Assembly: GCA_910589415.1 (NCBI GenBank)
Contig: OU342637.1
Span: 32,146,162-32,210,161 of the forward strand
DNA: 64,000 nt
Direction: 5' to 3'
Origin: Malachius bipustulatus
Taxonomy: Eukaryota; Arthropoda; Insecta; Coleoptera; Melyridae
The notes under the pieces were generated by a model, which saw only the letters and a list, made by a program, of their open reading frames with translations, ran no database searches and was not told the DNA's origin. The position numbers and the translations under genes are program-made. Below, piece after piece: positions 26,465 to 41,910 of this stretch. Position 1 is the first letter of the stretch. Each line of letters begins with the position of its first letter.

Positions 26465-27300
26465 ATTTTTGACGTAACAATGATGTGTCAAATGTTTAAG
26501 ATGACGCTGTCAACTTCAAAATTTGAAATGGCATGTGGGACCTCATTTTAAAGGTATTTTGATTTTCTACATGAAAATTACGTTTTTTTTTTTCAATTTT
26601 GACAGTTCACGTGTCAATGAAGACGTTTATAGAGTGCCCTCTTTTTAAATTTTCAGTGAATCAAGATCGGAGTGTGGTGCAAAAGCGAAATTCAATTACA
26701 TTAATTTGCCATTTTTTGACGTACAATGCGTCAAATGTTAAAGATGATGCTGTCAACTTCAAAATTTGAAATGACATGTGGAACCTCATTTTAAAGGTAT
26801 TTTGATTTTCTACACTAAAATGAGGTTGTTTTTTAAATTTTGACAGTTTACATGTCAATGAAGACGTTTATAGAGTGCCCTCTCTTTAAATTCTTAGTGG
26901 AACGAGATAGGAGTGTGGTAAAAGCGAAATTCAATTACAATTTGTCATTTTTGACGTAACAATGCGACAAATGTCAAAGATGACGTTGGCAACTTCAAAA
27001 TTTGAAATGGCATGTGGGACCTCATTTTAAAGGTATTTTGATTTTCTACACGAAAATGAGGTTGTTTTTTAAATTTTGACAGTTCACGTGTCTATGAAGA
27101 CGTTTTTAGTGCCATTTCTTTAAATTCTCAGTGAAACGAGATCGGAGTGTGGTACAAAAGCGAAATTCATTTACATTAAGTTGCCATTTTTTGACGTAAC
27201 AATGCGTCAAATGTCAAAGATAACGCTGTCAACTTTAAAATTTGAAATGGCATGTGGGACCTCATTTTAAAGGTATTTTGATTATCTACACGAAAATTGT
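26465..27300. repeat. 240-bp satellite, about 3.5 copies
   Basis: TTTGACGTA recurs at about 26469, 26716, 26951 and 27191, giving spacings of about 235-247. Each unit carries TTCAAAATTTGAAATGRCAT, CTCATTTTAAAGGTATTTTG and GACAGTTYACRTGTC. The array begins immediately downstream of the ro polyadenylation signal. Confidence 0.9.
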
Positions 27301-28789
27301 GTTAGTTTACAATTTTTGTAGTTATTTTTCGTATACGCTTCTAATAAACTCTGATAATAATTCAGGAATCACAGCTGATCGAAAGTCCATAAGCAAACAA
27401 GCAATGAATTGAATTGAACGAACCCTGCATGATAAACCGAGGGTTTTCTATATTAATCTTCCCCCTGCACTCTCTTTTATACTCATACCTACCATGCAGC
27501 TTAATATCAATAACTCGTTAGCGTTTTTCCCAAGATCAAGATATTGCAATACATTCATATAAATACCGCGGCTACAATAGAAAGAATAAGAAACAATCAG
27601 CGCACAATACTCACAAAATCAAGCAGCAAGCAGCAGAGAATGGTTAATGGTCTTATATAACCGCATGTGCTAGTGGTAGTGGTAGTGGTTCTTATTAAAG
27701 AAGCAATCAGGATCTCATTTCATCTCATGATTCCCTCTGTTATAACTTATAATAGCCGCGGTTATTCCTGCTAAAAATGGGGCAGGACGATGGGGATATC
27801 TTGCCCTATTGTTGTCCCTTCACGCTACATTCATCCGCCTTCTGCGGAAATGTCTTAATTATTAAGAGCAGGAAAGGAGAGCGATTTTAAAAGTTGGGAT
27901 GTACATACTGGGAATCTCTTTGACGTCTCGTTCGTTTTTTTTTCAAAAAGTGTTTGTTTTTTATAATTTTTTTGTAAAAATTTTGGTAAAGAAAATTGTA
28001 TAAGACGTTGCCTTTTAATTTTATAAAAGCGAGCCGCCTCTGTCTCTGCGGCATTAAGTAGTAGGTAATATAGAGACAAGGCCGAGGACGCGCGGCACAC
28101 CGCCACCACTGACTTTGGGAACCTCCACCTGGGGAGGCTAATCTGTTCCATTGTGTGCGATCTCCACGCTCCGCTTCGGCCGATGATTGTCCGACACGAT
28201 ATCCATATAATAGCAATAAAGGCGCTCTTTAGCGGGTTTAAAGATATTAAAGCTTGCTCCGTTTATCTATCTCTTATTCCCTCTCTCTCTCTCTCTCTTC
28301 AACATCGTTTTATTCACTTTTACTATTTCGGAGAAGACGAGTAGCCCGGACGTCGAACGATGGACGAACCCCATCAAAAAATAATCGAAGGTCTTCTAAA
28401 CTGTCCAGGTCCAGTTCGAGTTCTACTAAAATTGCGCATTTTTTGTTTTTTTGGTATATTTTAGTCCACGCCAAGTCGGACAGTTTAAAAAAATTTAATT
28501 TTTGATTTCCTCATTTTTATAATTTTTTTTTTACACCCATCAAAAATGCCTTTCTGGTAAATTTTGTGAAAAGATATTAAATAAAATAATAAAAAAATCG
28601 TTCTTTCTTGTTTTTTGTTCATTACTTTCCTAATAAAAGTCCAAATTAAACCATTTTTCTAAAAATGTTGGTCATTAGAAGGGCGTAAAAAAAGAAAAAA
28701 ACATTCACAAGTATTTTTGATTAACATTTTTGAGTTTCAAATTTTAAATCGTGTTTTTGAAAGTGTTATTTGATTTTTTTAAATTTTTT
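27301..28789. other. Spacer between rough and the foldback cluster
   Basis: No gene can be supported. A (CT)n run lies at about 28280-28298. From about 28500 the AT-rich sequence is a degraded inverted counterpart of 28930-29100. Confidence 0.4.
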
Positions 28790-31005
28790 TACTTCAAACT
28801 ACCTACCTGCTGTTCTTTTAACAACTTTTAAGACCCCGGGGCTTTCCATATGGGCCTTCCATATTATTGTGGAAGACCTACAGGACCGCGGTCTTAAAAG
28901 TCGCTAAAACAGCAGGTATAGTTTAAAATTAAAAAAGTTAAAAAAAAAATTAATGACACTTTCAAAAAATTATGAACAAAAAGAAAAACGATTTTTTTTT
29001 TTTTAATTTGAAATTTTTTCAAACAAGTAATCAAAAAAATCTGTGAACTTACCAGGGGTACTTTTAAAGGGTACCTACTGAAAATGTCCGAAAAGTGATG
29101 AAATCAAAAATCAAAATTTTTCAAAACGTCCAGGTAGGTCTAGGTAGGTACCTTAAACAGGGTGTATCATAAATATAACGACCAACTTTTAGGGGTAGTA
29201 GGGGGCGTCAAGAGAAACATTTTATTCTAATAAACATTTGTCCAAAAACGCTTCTTTTTCGAGTTACAGGGTGTTTAAATTTATACAGTTTTTTTATTAT
29301 AACTCGTGTAAATTTGAACCAATTTTGATAAAATTCGGCATGAACAATATAAGCAAGCAAATATCTTTAATTTTGTTATTTCCGGTTTTGTAGAATGTAT
29401 AGATGTCTTCCAGTGGGGTAGATATTCAGGTTCTTTTCTTTTCCCCCCCTTTTTCCTCTCTGTCTTTTACGCCACTGATTTTATTGCAAATACAAAAACG
29501 TCATTCAACAGCCTATGCATTTTAGAACAAAGAAGTATTCCTTAGTTTTTTTTAAACGGGGCACAGTTTTTGAGATATTTGAAGTTTCCTCAGGCAATGT
29601 CACTAATTATTATTAAGAATAATAAATCGATTATTTCCAATGTAAATGGCCCGACATCATCTTAGAAAACTTGAAATATCCTCAAAAAGGGTGTATCGTA
29701 TTACGATATAAGGTTTTTGTATTTGCAATAAAGTCAGTGGCGTAAAAGATATGGAAGGAAAAAGTGGAAAAAGAAAAAAAAACGGAATATTATCTACGCC
29801 ACTAGGAGACATCTACAAAACCATAAAAGTCAAATTAAAGACCTCTGTTGCTAAAAGAACAGTAGGTAGTTTGAAATTAAAAAAAAAAAAAAAAAATGTC
29901 GAATGACACTTTCAAAAAAATATGAACAAATAAAAGAAAAACAATAAGAATGATTTATTTAATAATTATGATATTGTTTCAACAAGTAATTAAAAAAATC
30001 TGAAAATTGACCAAAAAGGCACTTTTGAGGGGTACTAGAAAATGTCAGAAAATTACAAAATCAAGATTTTTCAAACCGTCCGCTGTGACGTGGAGCACCT
30101 ATACAGGGTGTATCATAAATATACCGACCAACTTTTAGGGAGTTAGTATGGGGCGTCAAAACAATCTTTTTTTTCTCAAATCAACCAAAAAAGCTTAGTT
30201 TTAGAGATCAGCAGGGTGTTAAAATAAAAAAAAAGTAACAGTTTTTGGTTATGAGTAAATTTTTTTATAGGTAACAGATTTTGGTGAAATTCGACATGAA
30301 CAATAAACAAACAAAGATCTTTAATTTGACTATTTCAAGTTTTGTAGATATCTTCCAGTGGTTTTTTCTTTTTTATATTAAGGATTTTTGATTTTTTCCA
30401 CCTTTTCGCTCTCATATCTTTTACCTTTTACGCCACTGACTTTATTGCAGTTACAAATTACAATAACGTTATTCAATAGCCCGTGAAATTTAGAATAAAA
30501 AAGTGTTGTTCACTTTTTTCATCCATGCAATTCACCGTTTTTGAGATATATTATTTGAATTTTCAGGCAATCATTAAGAATAATCGATTATTTTCAATGT
30601 AATTGACTCAACATTATCTTAGAAAACTTCAAATATCTCTGAAAGGGTGTGCCGTATGAAAAAAATTAGGGAATACTTTTTTGTTCTAAAATGAACGAGT
30701 TATTGAATGATGTTTTTGTATTTACAATAATGTCAACGGCGTAAAAGATAGGGAGAGAAAAAAAGAAAAAAAAAATCTACGCCACTGGAAGATATCTAGA
30801 AAACCTGAAACAGCCAAATTAAAGTTCTTTGTTTATTTATCGTTCATGCCGGGTCTAATCAAAATCGGTTTAAATCTACGCGAGTTACCTAGGTATAACC
30901 AAAAACTCTTATTTTTGTTTAAATTTTAACACCCTGTATCTCGACAACGAAACGTTTTTGGGAAAAAAATGTTTGTTTTGACGCCCCCTATTGCCTTATC
31001 TTATT
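28790..31005. repeat. Tandemly duplicated foldback cluster
   Basis: Two foldbacks begin with ACAGGGTGTATCATAAATAT at 29157 and 30103, 946 bp apart. Their left flanks (about 28915-29150 and 29865-30100) are also alike, so a whole unit was duplicated. The second foldback is complete to about 31003 (its arm ends in TTTTGACGCCCCCTATT). The first loses its right arm near 29848, where an inverted copy of the 28795-28830 sequence begins. A smaller hairpin occupies 28800-28925. Paired ACGCCACTG words mark the inner arms. Confidence 0.75.
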
Positions 31006-32127
31006 GCAAAAATTTTGACAAAAGCTGCTCTTTTATAGTGACTTGATGAGTAAGCTGACCAGAAAAAAACAATTCACAAAAAACACATCTGAAAAATTAT
31101 TATTTATGAAAATTGAAAAAATTCTAATTAAAATAAATCGAAGGGATTCATAGTATTAGGGGTTTGAGAATATTTTACCTATTTTTTTGCCCGAGAGATG
31201 GGTTTCCCTGTTGAGTGTTTTTAATTGGTATTCTTAGAAAAAATAAAAAATGAATTATTGTTCAAAGAAAAAGTGATTTTTTTGGAAATAGTTCCCACAT
31301 TATACCTAAAAAAATGATAATGGGAATAAAGTTACCTATTAGTCCAGTAGGGAGAAGTTGAACATACAGGGTGTGAGTCTTGTAGATCTTTTTTTACCGT
31401 GTAACGGGATAGGTAGTAGGTACAGGACAGGTAGGTAATTCTCATAAACAACTTGAAAATGGAAAACTTGAATGATATTCCCTGCATTTGAAGGGTAAAG
31501 AGAACAGAGGGAGTCAGTAGTTGTCCTTTTCCTTGAACAAAATCTGGGTGCAATTTACTTTAGGTAGGAAATCTAATTTATTAATTTCTGGCAGTCAGTT
31601 TAATAAAATATAAACAAACAGGAATTAATATACCGTTTTCTGAAGGACACATTATCAGTCCTGTTATTTCCATCATCAGTCTGACACATCACCATCACCC
31701 ATCAGAGATTCTCTCAGAGAAGAAAATCAGAGATGGAGCTAGTCACAAAGCTGCATTCCTAGAAAGGAAGTAGTTGATAGGTTGATAGTTTTTTCTTAGA
31801 AACAGGAATTCAGGAAACTAACAGAACCGATCATCCGATCATTATTCAGTTAATTGGTTAGCAATTATTGGTAAAAAGCAAGCCCTAAACTCAATACATT
31901 AATAAAAGTTTTTCATTATCATCCCTCTACACTCCTAGTGGTTGTTAATTTACAAATTACAAAATAATAAACTTCAAAGTGTTGCACTATCTTTACATAC
32001 CTATACCTAATATAAACTTTACATATTTTTTTAATAAAAACTAATAAAAAAATGCAAATACTTCACATATTTTTAATAAAATTTATTCAGATAGAATTAG
32101 TAGATCCTACAAGAATGGTAGAACTTG
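31006..32127. other. Non-coding spacer
   Basis: AT-rich, with one ACAGGGTGT word near 31366 and no supported gene. Confidence 0.35.
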
Positions 32128-32882
32128 TTTTTTGTAGCAGGACTTCACCAGTTCATCACCTGTTTTAGGAAATAAAAACATAATATCTGGAAAAGCTTAG
32201 AAAAACAGATACAGGGTCTTGAAAAAAAATCCGTTTTTGCTTTAGGTATATCGTTTTAATTTTATACCAAGAGGTTATTTTTTATAATTTATAGCACACA
32301 AAACAAAGAAGGGTGAAAAAGGAACAGGTAAATAAGAAAAAAAATCATCAGTGCCGTAGATACAGGGTATATGACCACTTTTTCGCTCAACAACTTCTAC
32401 ACCCATGGACTAAGACCATACTTCTTATCAGTGTATATTATCAAAGAATATACGACATTCTTGATAGTTTATCAGTAAATTGAGTCTAAACTTGATGATA
32501 CAGCAAAAATAAGCTCATTTTTTCGATATTAATTGAAAGTTTTGACTCAATTTACTCAAAAACTATGGGGAATTTTGAGTATTCATAAACCTTTTCTGGT
32601 CAGAAAATATACCCAAGGAAAAAAGTGTCATATACCCTGTATTACGCCACTGATGAATTTTTCACCCGTGCATGTTTTTCTTCGCTTTGTATGCTCTAAA
32701 TTATAATCAATACCCTCTTGGTATAAAATTAAAACATTGAGAAACGCCCAAGTTACGCGGCAAACTGAAATTTTTTTTTCAACACCCTGTAGCTTTTCCG
32801 GACATAAGTTTATGGGAATTTTTCTTCCTTAAAATAGGTCTTCTATAAACTGATAAAGTCCTGCTACAAAAAAACTGACAGC
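32128..32882. repeat. Foldback element
   Basis: Outer arms pair TTTTTTGTAGCAGGACTT (left, about 32129) with AAGTCCTGCTACAAAAAA (right, about 32857). Inner arms pair ATACAGGGT words and TACCAAGAGG with CCTCTTGGTA. The centre holds a second pair of GATACAGGGTATATGAC and GTCATATACCCTGTA. It is non-coding and lies just beyond the 3' end of the HP1 gene. Confidence 0.75.
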
Positions 32883-33055
32883 CTGTATATACAGTTACAG
32901 CAATAAAAATCTTATTAATGTTATCTTTACCTTACAGCTATTAGTTATTTCTTATTTATTTTAGACCCAGAAAAGTGGCCATGTCAAAAACACAAATACA
33001 AATTTCTCTCACTGAACTCTCACTCACTATAAAAAATTAATTATTACCTATTAAT

Positions 33056-33690
33056 TCAGTCAATTTCAATGACGCTCTCCTTAACGTACCAAGTTTTCTT
33101 GTTCTCGTAATACCGGATCACGACCTCAGGGCAACGGACGTTCAGCTGGCTCGCAGGGACCAAATCGGCCTCTTTGCAGTTCTTCCACAAGACCAAGAAC
33201 ATAAGTTCGCCGCTGGCGTCGGTCGCTCCGATGATCCGATCGATCTCCAGCCCCCTCTCGAACCCCCTCGGCCGGTTGTCCTCGATTATGTTCTTCCTCT
33301 TGTTGGTCTTGTCCGGGTCCTCCACGTCGTTGCTCCTGGTGCCCTGCACTTGCGCCTCGTAGGCCGCTATCAGGTCGGGGCAATCCAGGTTCTCTTCCGG
33401 TTCCCAGGTGTTGTCCGAGCTGGTGGCGGTGATGGATGATGTGAATTATTCGTTTTTTTTAGATATACACGTTGAATGAATTTACTTACTTGTCGTACCC
33501 TTTCCACTTGAGGAGGTATTCGATTTGTCCGCCTCGAGCTCTCTTGTCTAGGATCTTCTCCACGGAGAATTCTTCGTTCGGGACGTTAGGGTCGGTCTTG
33601 TTGCCCCTTGTTGCTGCAATGGGAGGGTTTTTCAAAACGGGATGGATATTATAGTGAGAGTTTGGAATTTGTGTACTTACATCGCCCCAT
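33056..33690 (-). CDS. HP1: Heterochromatin protein 1 family protein
   Basis: There are three exons on the minus strand: 33690-33681 (10 nt), 33613-33490 and 33419-33056, giving 165 residues with matching phases. HP1 proteins bind methylated H3K9 through the chromodomain and dimerise through the chromoshadow domain to organise heterochromatin. The chromodomain is residues 17-68 ([13 protein letters not shown]...[20 protein letters not shown]). The aromatic cage is Phe19, Trp40 and Tyr43, with Phe in place of the usual first Tyr, as I recall for fly HP1b. The hinge (69-94) is short with a KRK patch. The chromoshadow domain is 95-156, starting [15 protein letters not shown]. The start was chosen because an exon with AAAATGGGGCGAT joins in phase after a consensus donor. 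It is divergent to the hnRNP gene. The paralogue (HP1a or HP1b) is not settled. Confidence 0.92.
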
Positions 33691-34146
33691 TTTCTCGAAA
33701 TTAGAAGTTGCAAATCTTTTCATTTTCGGGTTTTTGCAGATTTTCAGAGTCAGAGTTGAATTTTAATTTTAAATTATTTTGTTTTGAGGTTAACTAATTT
33801 TTATGTTTGGCTTTCTTTTTGTTTTCTCGTAAAGTCGCATTTTCGTTCCTCGTCTCGTCACGATAACGTCCTGGCTGGCAACCAGCAGTACAGTTTATCG
33901 TAAATCGCAAGAATTAATTTGTACTCCAAATCTGCAAAATGTAACTTTACGCCTGATAAAGGGATTTAAATTGTTAGAGTAAGGTGCAACTTTATATCAT
34001 ATCATAAATTAAAATTTCCTACTTTGCTTTGCACTCATTCATAACCACAATTATTATTAGGCCTGTAGCCTGTGCCTGTAGTGCCTGTACCTTTAGTGGC
34101 GGCCATTTTTTAAGATGGCAAATTGCTCTGGAAAATATGTTGTTCA
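33691..34146. other. HP1 5' region and dispersed segment
   Basis: It contains the 5' flank of HP1 with no TATA box seen. From about 34072 it carries a copy of the dispersed CTTTAGTGGCGGCCATTTT segment also found at about 61396 and, inverted, at about 9990. Confidence 0.4.
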
Positions 34147-35001
34147 TACAGGGTGGCCAATTAGTGCGACAAAGGTCAATATCTCCTGTACCATTGAAGA
34201 TAGCGGAAAACTTTTTTCAAGAAAGTTATTAAGGGTTAAGAGATGCATCTTTTAAAATTATTTTCGACTATACAAGGTGCTCCATAAAGGCGGGACGGTA
34301 AAAAGTTCATGTTTTTTAAATGGGACGCCCTATATTTTATTGCATTTTCAGATTGTCTGAGAAAATGTAATAACAATAATGTTTATAGTTGCATTTTAAA
34401 TTGAGTAGGCTATGAGTTATAAACAAGTGAAAATCGCAATTTTCCAACTTTAAACCCATTTACCACAAAAACGGCCCATAATATCAAAAAACGGCTTACA
34501 TGTTCCTATCTTAACTTTTTATAAGGCATCCAATTATGCAGTTGAAATGTTTATACAAGGTGGTGAAAATTATCAGATTTTCCATCACCCTGCATAAACA
34601 TTTAAACTATACAGTAGGATACCAGATAAAAATTTAAGATAGGGTCATGTAAGCCGTTTTCTGATATCTTGAGCCGTTTTTGTGGTAAATGGGTTTAAAG
34701 TTGGAAAATTGCGATTTTCACTTGTTTATAACTCATAGCCTACTCAATTTAAAATGCAACTATAAACATTATTGTTATTACATTTTCTCAGACAATCTGA
34801 AAATGCAATAAAATATAGGGCGTCCCATTTAAAAAACATGAACTTTTTACCGTCCCGCCTTTATGGAGCACCCTGTATAGTCGAAAATAATTTTAAAAGA
34901 TGCATCTCTTAACCCTTAATAACTTTCTTGGAAAAAGTTTTCCGCTATCTTCAATGGTACAGGAGATATTGACCTTTGTCGCACTAATTGGCCACCCTGT
35001 A
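34147..35001. repeat. 855-bp near-perfect foldback palindrome
   Basis: The left end TACAGGGTGGCCAATTAGTG matches the right end in inverted orientation. The arms of about 400 bp remain nearly identical almost to the centre (about 34555-34600, GGTGATGG-type hairpin); the main difference is a roughly 20-base extra segment near 34480. TA lies at each edge. No frame of note is present. High arm identity suggests recent formation or arm conversion. Confidence 0.92.
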
Positions 35002-36770
35002 TATTTTTGGCGGTTATTTTTAGGTATGTATAGTAAGGAATTTATTACAAAGTATTCGCACCTAAGGATTTAACATTAAGAAACATTCAGAAAAAGACTC
35101 AACAACAAGATCAAAGAATAAATAAATCATTAACATAACCAAGAAAACCAAGAAAATGGAATAAGTGGACATAATAATTACAATTAGTGTACATTGTTAG
35201 AAATGAACAATTTTCGCAATAATTAGACGATATGTTATGCAATCAGTAATACAAGAAAACATTAAATTTTTTTGAGGCCACTCAAAATCACAAAATCAGA
35301 AATTAACACATTTGCGATAGATTTTACCATGATACACATTATAAACGGTGTGTCAGTAGCTTTTACTGTTTTGGTCACTACAGCGCAATGACGTCATGCG
35401 GTTGAACTTTGACTCAAAGCATAAAGCGTCGCGAGGTTATTTATAAAATGAAAATGTCAAATTTTCTTGCCTTCTTACTTCGTTGCCTGTGTTTTTCTTT
35501 GTGCTAGATCTATGTATTATTTTATCTGATATATTGTTATAAATATTACGGTTTTATTATTGTGTTTAAAGCGTTATTACATGGGTGTCCTATTTAGAAA
35601 GAAGTAGGTACATGGGGATCGCGCAAACGATAAGAGACACAGAGTCAGATAAATCAGAGAAAAGTTGCATAATTTTATGCTTATTATAATCTAAAACAAA
35701 ATTTATGGAAACTTCAGACGTTGTTGAAAAATCCTGATAAAAATGGAAAACAGAGATTTCTTATTTTATGAAAAAAATTATATTGTTTTTTTTTATGAGA
35801 TTCGGTATTTAAGAAACCAAGAAAACCAAAAATCTATCACATTAAAAAAAAAATTATTCTTCTTTTTCGAAAAAAAAAACAACTTCTCTTTTAACGAAAG
35901 TCATAAATAACCATAAGGCAAGCAATGTGACGGTTATATCGCGATATCAAAAATGACGTCATTTGGTGAAAAAACCTTATTTTTTATTCGAAAAAAGAAT
36001 ATTTTTTTTAATGAGATAACTTTTTGATTTTTTAAATTTTTTTATACCGAATAACACAAAGAAACATAAAGGCGTTGAAAAACAAAAGTTGACTACGAAA
36101 AATATACGATTTAGTTCGCCATGAAAATTTTTAAGACGTGAAATGGATAGCTGTTGACGATTTATGTAAGCCTACAAAAATCTTTCTAGTTATTTCTGAT
36201 AATAAAAAAAGATAGGAGTAAAATAAGCAATCTCATGTTCATCCGCGTGACGTCAGAAGACCGACAAGCCCGGAGCGCAGCCTGCGCAGTCACTCTATTG
36301 ACGTACCGACTATCGAGTATAAATAGGTATATGTGTATCGTGGTTTTTAGTTCTTTTTTTATTGTAAGTTTTTTTGGTATTCCCAGAGTGTACCTAAAAT
36401 TACGTTTCGTTTTTTCTCACACTTTAGATAGTTTAGACTGCTGAGCGCACATTCTGGCTGCGTCATGATCATGAGTGATGATAGGTGAGTAAGCTGCTGT
36501 TAGGAATCTCTCACATTGGTTACAATTGACAATTGACGTTTAACTTGTCATTGGTCATAACCGTTTAGTGGCGTCTTTTCCGGTGCGGCTTCGTTCCTTT
36601 TTGTTGCTTTTGCTTTCCTCCTTCCTTTCCTTTACCTTTCATCTTCCCGTTTTCGCTCGACTCGTGGCCGCGTCATCACGTTTTCCGTCATTCCTGCAGT
36701 AATTTAATGAATATTTGATCGATTTCAACTATATTCCCATAAATAATCCTTAGTTAAGTGCACCAGAATC
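35002..36770 (+). promoter_or_regulatory. Upstream region and possible promoter of the hnRNP gene
   Basis: Mostly AT-rich. Near 36240-36330 a GC-richer block with TGACGTCA-like words and a TATA-type box (TATAAAT, 36318-36324) could be a promoter. A consensus donor AG|GTGAGT at 36485 would end a 5' untranslated exon. A pyrimidine-rich block at 36580-36660 is an alternative start region. The choice is inference. Confidence 0.3.
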
Positions 36771-38941
<2,171 letters not shown>

Positions 38942-40030
38942 CTAACATGTAAGTGCATTGGCTAAGGGGCCTGAGGGCCTGACTTGTACAAACCGATACA
39001 ATGCCAACAGCTTACATCTCATCAGTCAGTTGTAATAATAATAATAATGATGAATTACATAAATAATATCAGTCTAGTATTTATCTACATCTTCTTGATG
39101 ATAAGAATAGTTGATAGTTCATTTGATAGTTTTTATATAAATGATCCTTTTTTCTATTTTTAATTTTATGAAATTAATTAATGATTTAATTAAATAATTA
39201 ATTAATAATGAATTATGTTAGGTTTAATGATTAATTTTTATTGCGTGTAGAGTAACTTGTGTGTTTTGATTGATGTATAATAGATGATTATGATGATGCT
39301 TTTTTGATGAATAGTATTATTGAATCATCAATAATTAATTGTATTGAAGTGTTTATTATTAAACGATTAGATTCACAGATAGGAGTATTTTTCATGATAC
39401 CAGGCCGGGGTTTATGTATTTCTTTTATTGATTAGGTGACGATAATAATTATAGGAGTGCAGGAAAACCGAGCAGAGGATAGGGTAGGTAAGGAAAATCA
39501 CATCACTGTCACTTGTAATTATTTAAGCAGTTAGATGATGACTAGTGGAAGAATTATTGTGACTAAGTTGATATTACAAAAAAAAGAAGAGTGAACTTAA
39601 ATCAATCAATCAATCAAGAAACGAATCGCTTAAATAGTTATTATTGTAACTCTGAATGGAAAATGCTAGTGGAAGATAGGAACGAATAGTCTCCGGTCTC
39701 TGCCAGAGTTAGTGTACGAGTACGAGTAGGATGAGATGTTAGGAGAACGAAACGAAACAAAGGCTAAGGTTAGGCAGGCAGGCAGGGGCAATTGTTAGCG
39801 AGACAGGTTAATAGGTACGTATATCCATTCAGTTATTATAGACGTTTAAGGTAGAAATTTGGTCGATCTCTTGATCGGCACCGGCACTATTTAGCTCAGG
39901 TTTCTTTTGATCAGGTAGCAATAATAAATAGGTCAAGCGTCAAGCAACAATTATTATTAGCGAGGACAGCTTGTATAGCTTAGGTGCTAGGCTGTAGGGG
40001 TTGCTGACGAGATGAAATCTCGATAATAAA
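38942..40030 (+). other. Probable 3' UTR of the hnRNP gene
   Basis: AT-rich sequence follows the stop codon. AATAAA at 40025-40030 (GATAATAAAG) is a candidate polyadenylation signal. A GTAAGT at about 38950 could start a 3'-UTR intron. No other gene is visible. Confidence 0.4.
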
Positions 40031-41767
40031 GTTAACCTGGGTTAGGTAGGATCTCTTCTCTATAGTGTTTTGTTTTTTTAAATTTGTGCAAGTGGTTGTT
40101 GTTTTTTTTCGTTCTGTTGTTGAATTGTTTCGCTTCTGTCAAGTCCTTTTCCAGAGTGAGGCAACTCGATTTAGCTTGATGTGATCTTGAAAAGGATTTG
40201 ATGGATGTTATTATTGTAATAGTTTATTTAAATTAATGAAGATAATTCATTTTTGATTGTTGGAAATATTTATTTCGATAAAAATTGCACAAATTTTCAA
40301 GTAATTACTGAGGGTAATTGAATTACGTTCTCATTTGGTATATATTTATTTTTATTAATAATAAAAATCCAGTCGACCCTAACCATCTGAACTGATTTAG
40401 GGTGGGATAAAATTTTAAGAATGATTGCTTTGTAATTATTTTTTTATGGTTTTTACTGCATCTCTTTAAAGTTGAAGTTCTTATAAATCAGTTGATTAAA
40501 CGTGTACAACCAAATGGGAATGTACCATTTTCATTCTTTAAACGTAGATAATATTTATTCAGAAAATGGATACCAAATAAATGGATACCAAATTTTGAAA
40601 CACACGTGTGATTACATTGTCACTTTTTGCTAGTGCCCGTTTTAATTGTATGAAAAAATAGAGTAATTATTATAATAAGAGGGGATTCGATAAAGTATGC
40701 TATTCAATAATCTAACACTCCTTTTCCTTAGTAATTCAGAAAGTATAATTTTCTAAAGTCGATTGGAATTCAAAAAATCTCAATTACAAGGTTTACTTTT
40801 TGAATTACAACTGGAGAAAGTGTAAATAAAATAATTTGAGAGTAAACGTTATTGAAATGATTTTTTCTTCACAATTAAAATGCGCATTGTTATTTAATTA
40901 TATTTGTTACTTTGTTTTTTCTCTGTATTAATACAAATTTGTTTTTTTGGGTTCCTCCTAGGACTAGGAGGGACTTAGGTGTGCCCAATAGATTGAAAAG
41001 GTAAGCATGAAGGAAGTAAGAATGTAAGTATTCGCATCCTTCCCATCTCCTTTTGAGTCGATTCAATTGAGGAAAATTACATTGAGATGGTATCGAAAAA
41101 ATAGGAACGCACTGTAAAATGTTTTCATCTGTAAACGAGAGTACTTTTTTTACAAGTTACAAATTTTGAATATTTGAGCAAAATAATTCTGTAACGTTTG
41201 TCTAGTGTAAAGTTTCCAGGATGATTATTTCTTTCTGGAAAAAATAACTTCCAAATTTAACAGATGGACATTTTAGTGCTGGTTCCAATGATTATTTCTT
41301 TTTGAAGCAGTTTTCAAGAACTCCTTTTTAAACCGTGATGGTTTAATTATTCAAATTATACAGGACGATGTTGGATTCCTTTCCTATAGAAAAGATTTTT
41401 TATGTAACTAGTAGAGCAGGGATAATCCTGTGTGAAAATCGTGGGTGCTTCTACTGAATTTTTATAGGAAAAGAGTTAAATTACATCATCCTTTCTAATA
41501 AAAACGTGATTTAAATGATTAATTTTTCATTTATTGAATAATTTTTACATGAAATATTTAAAACAGTTGAAATAAAAAATATTTACCATTTGATTTTATT
41601 GTTGCTATACCTGGAAACATTGCCTTTACCTACTCCCCCAACTCCTAAAACATCAGGAATGTGTTCAACAAGAAATGTTGATGAAATTAATTATTGTCAG
41701 TTTATAAAGAGTGAGCAACAAATTAAAAAAAAGGACGACTGGCGGTATGGCATGAAAGGGCGAGAGT
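40031..41767. other. Spacer with a MITE relic
   Basis: No gene is supported. About 40725-40830 carries paired TTTTCCTTAGTAATTCAGAAAGTATAA and its inverted counterpart TTTTTGAATTACAACTGGAGAAA (each split here by wording), a relic of the MITE family at 53606 and 54552. Confidence 0.35.
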
Positions 41768-41910
41768 GGTGAGACCATAGAGATAGAAAAGAAAGGAGCC
41801 GCTATGATCACCTAATATTACATTAAAAAACGGCATCACTGGGTGGAGCTTATAGGAGTAACAATATGGCGTCTCGACAGGGTTAGACTTAATTTTTATT
41901 TGCAAAATTT

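Noticed and set aside
28400..28425. tRNA B-box-like word (AGTTCGAGTTC)
   Set aside because: There is no A box at the right distance and no cloverleaf can be drawn.
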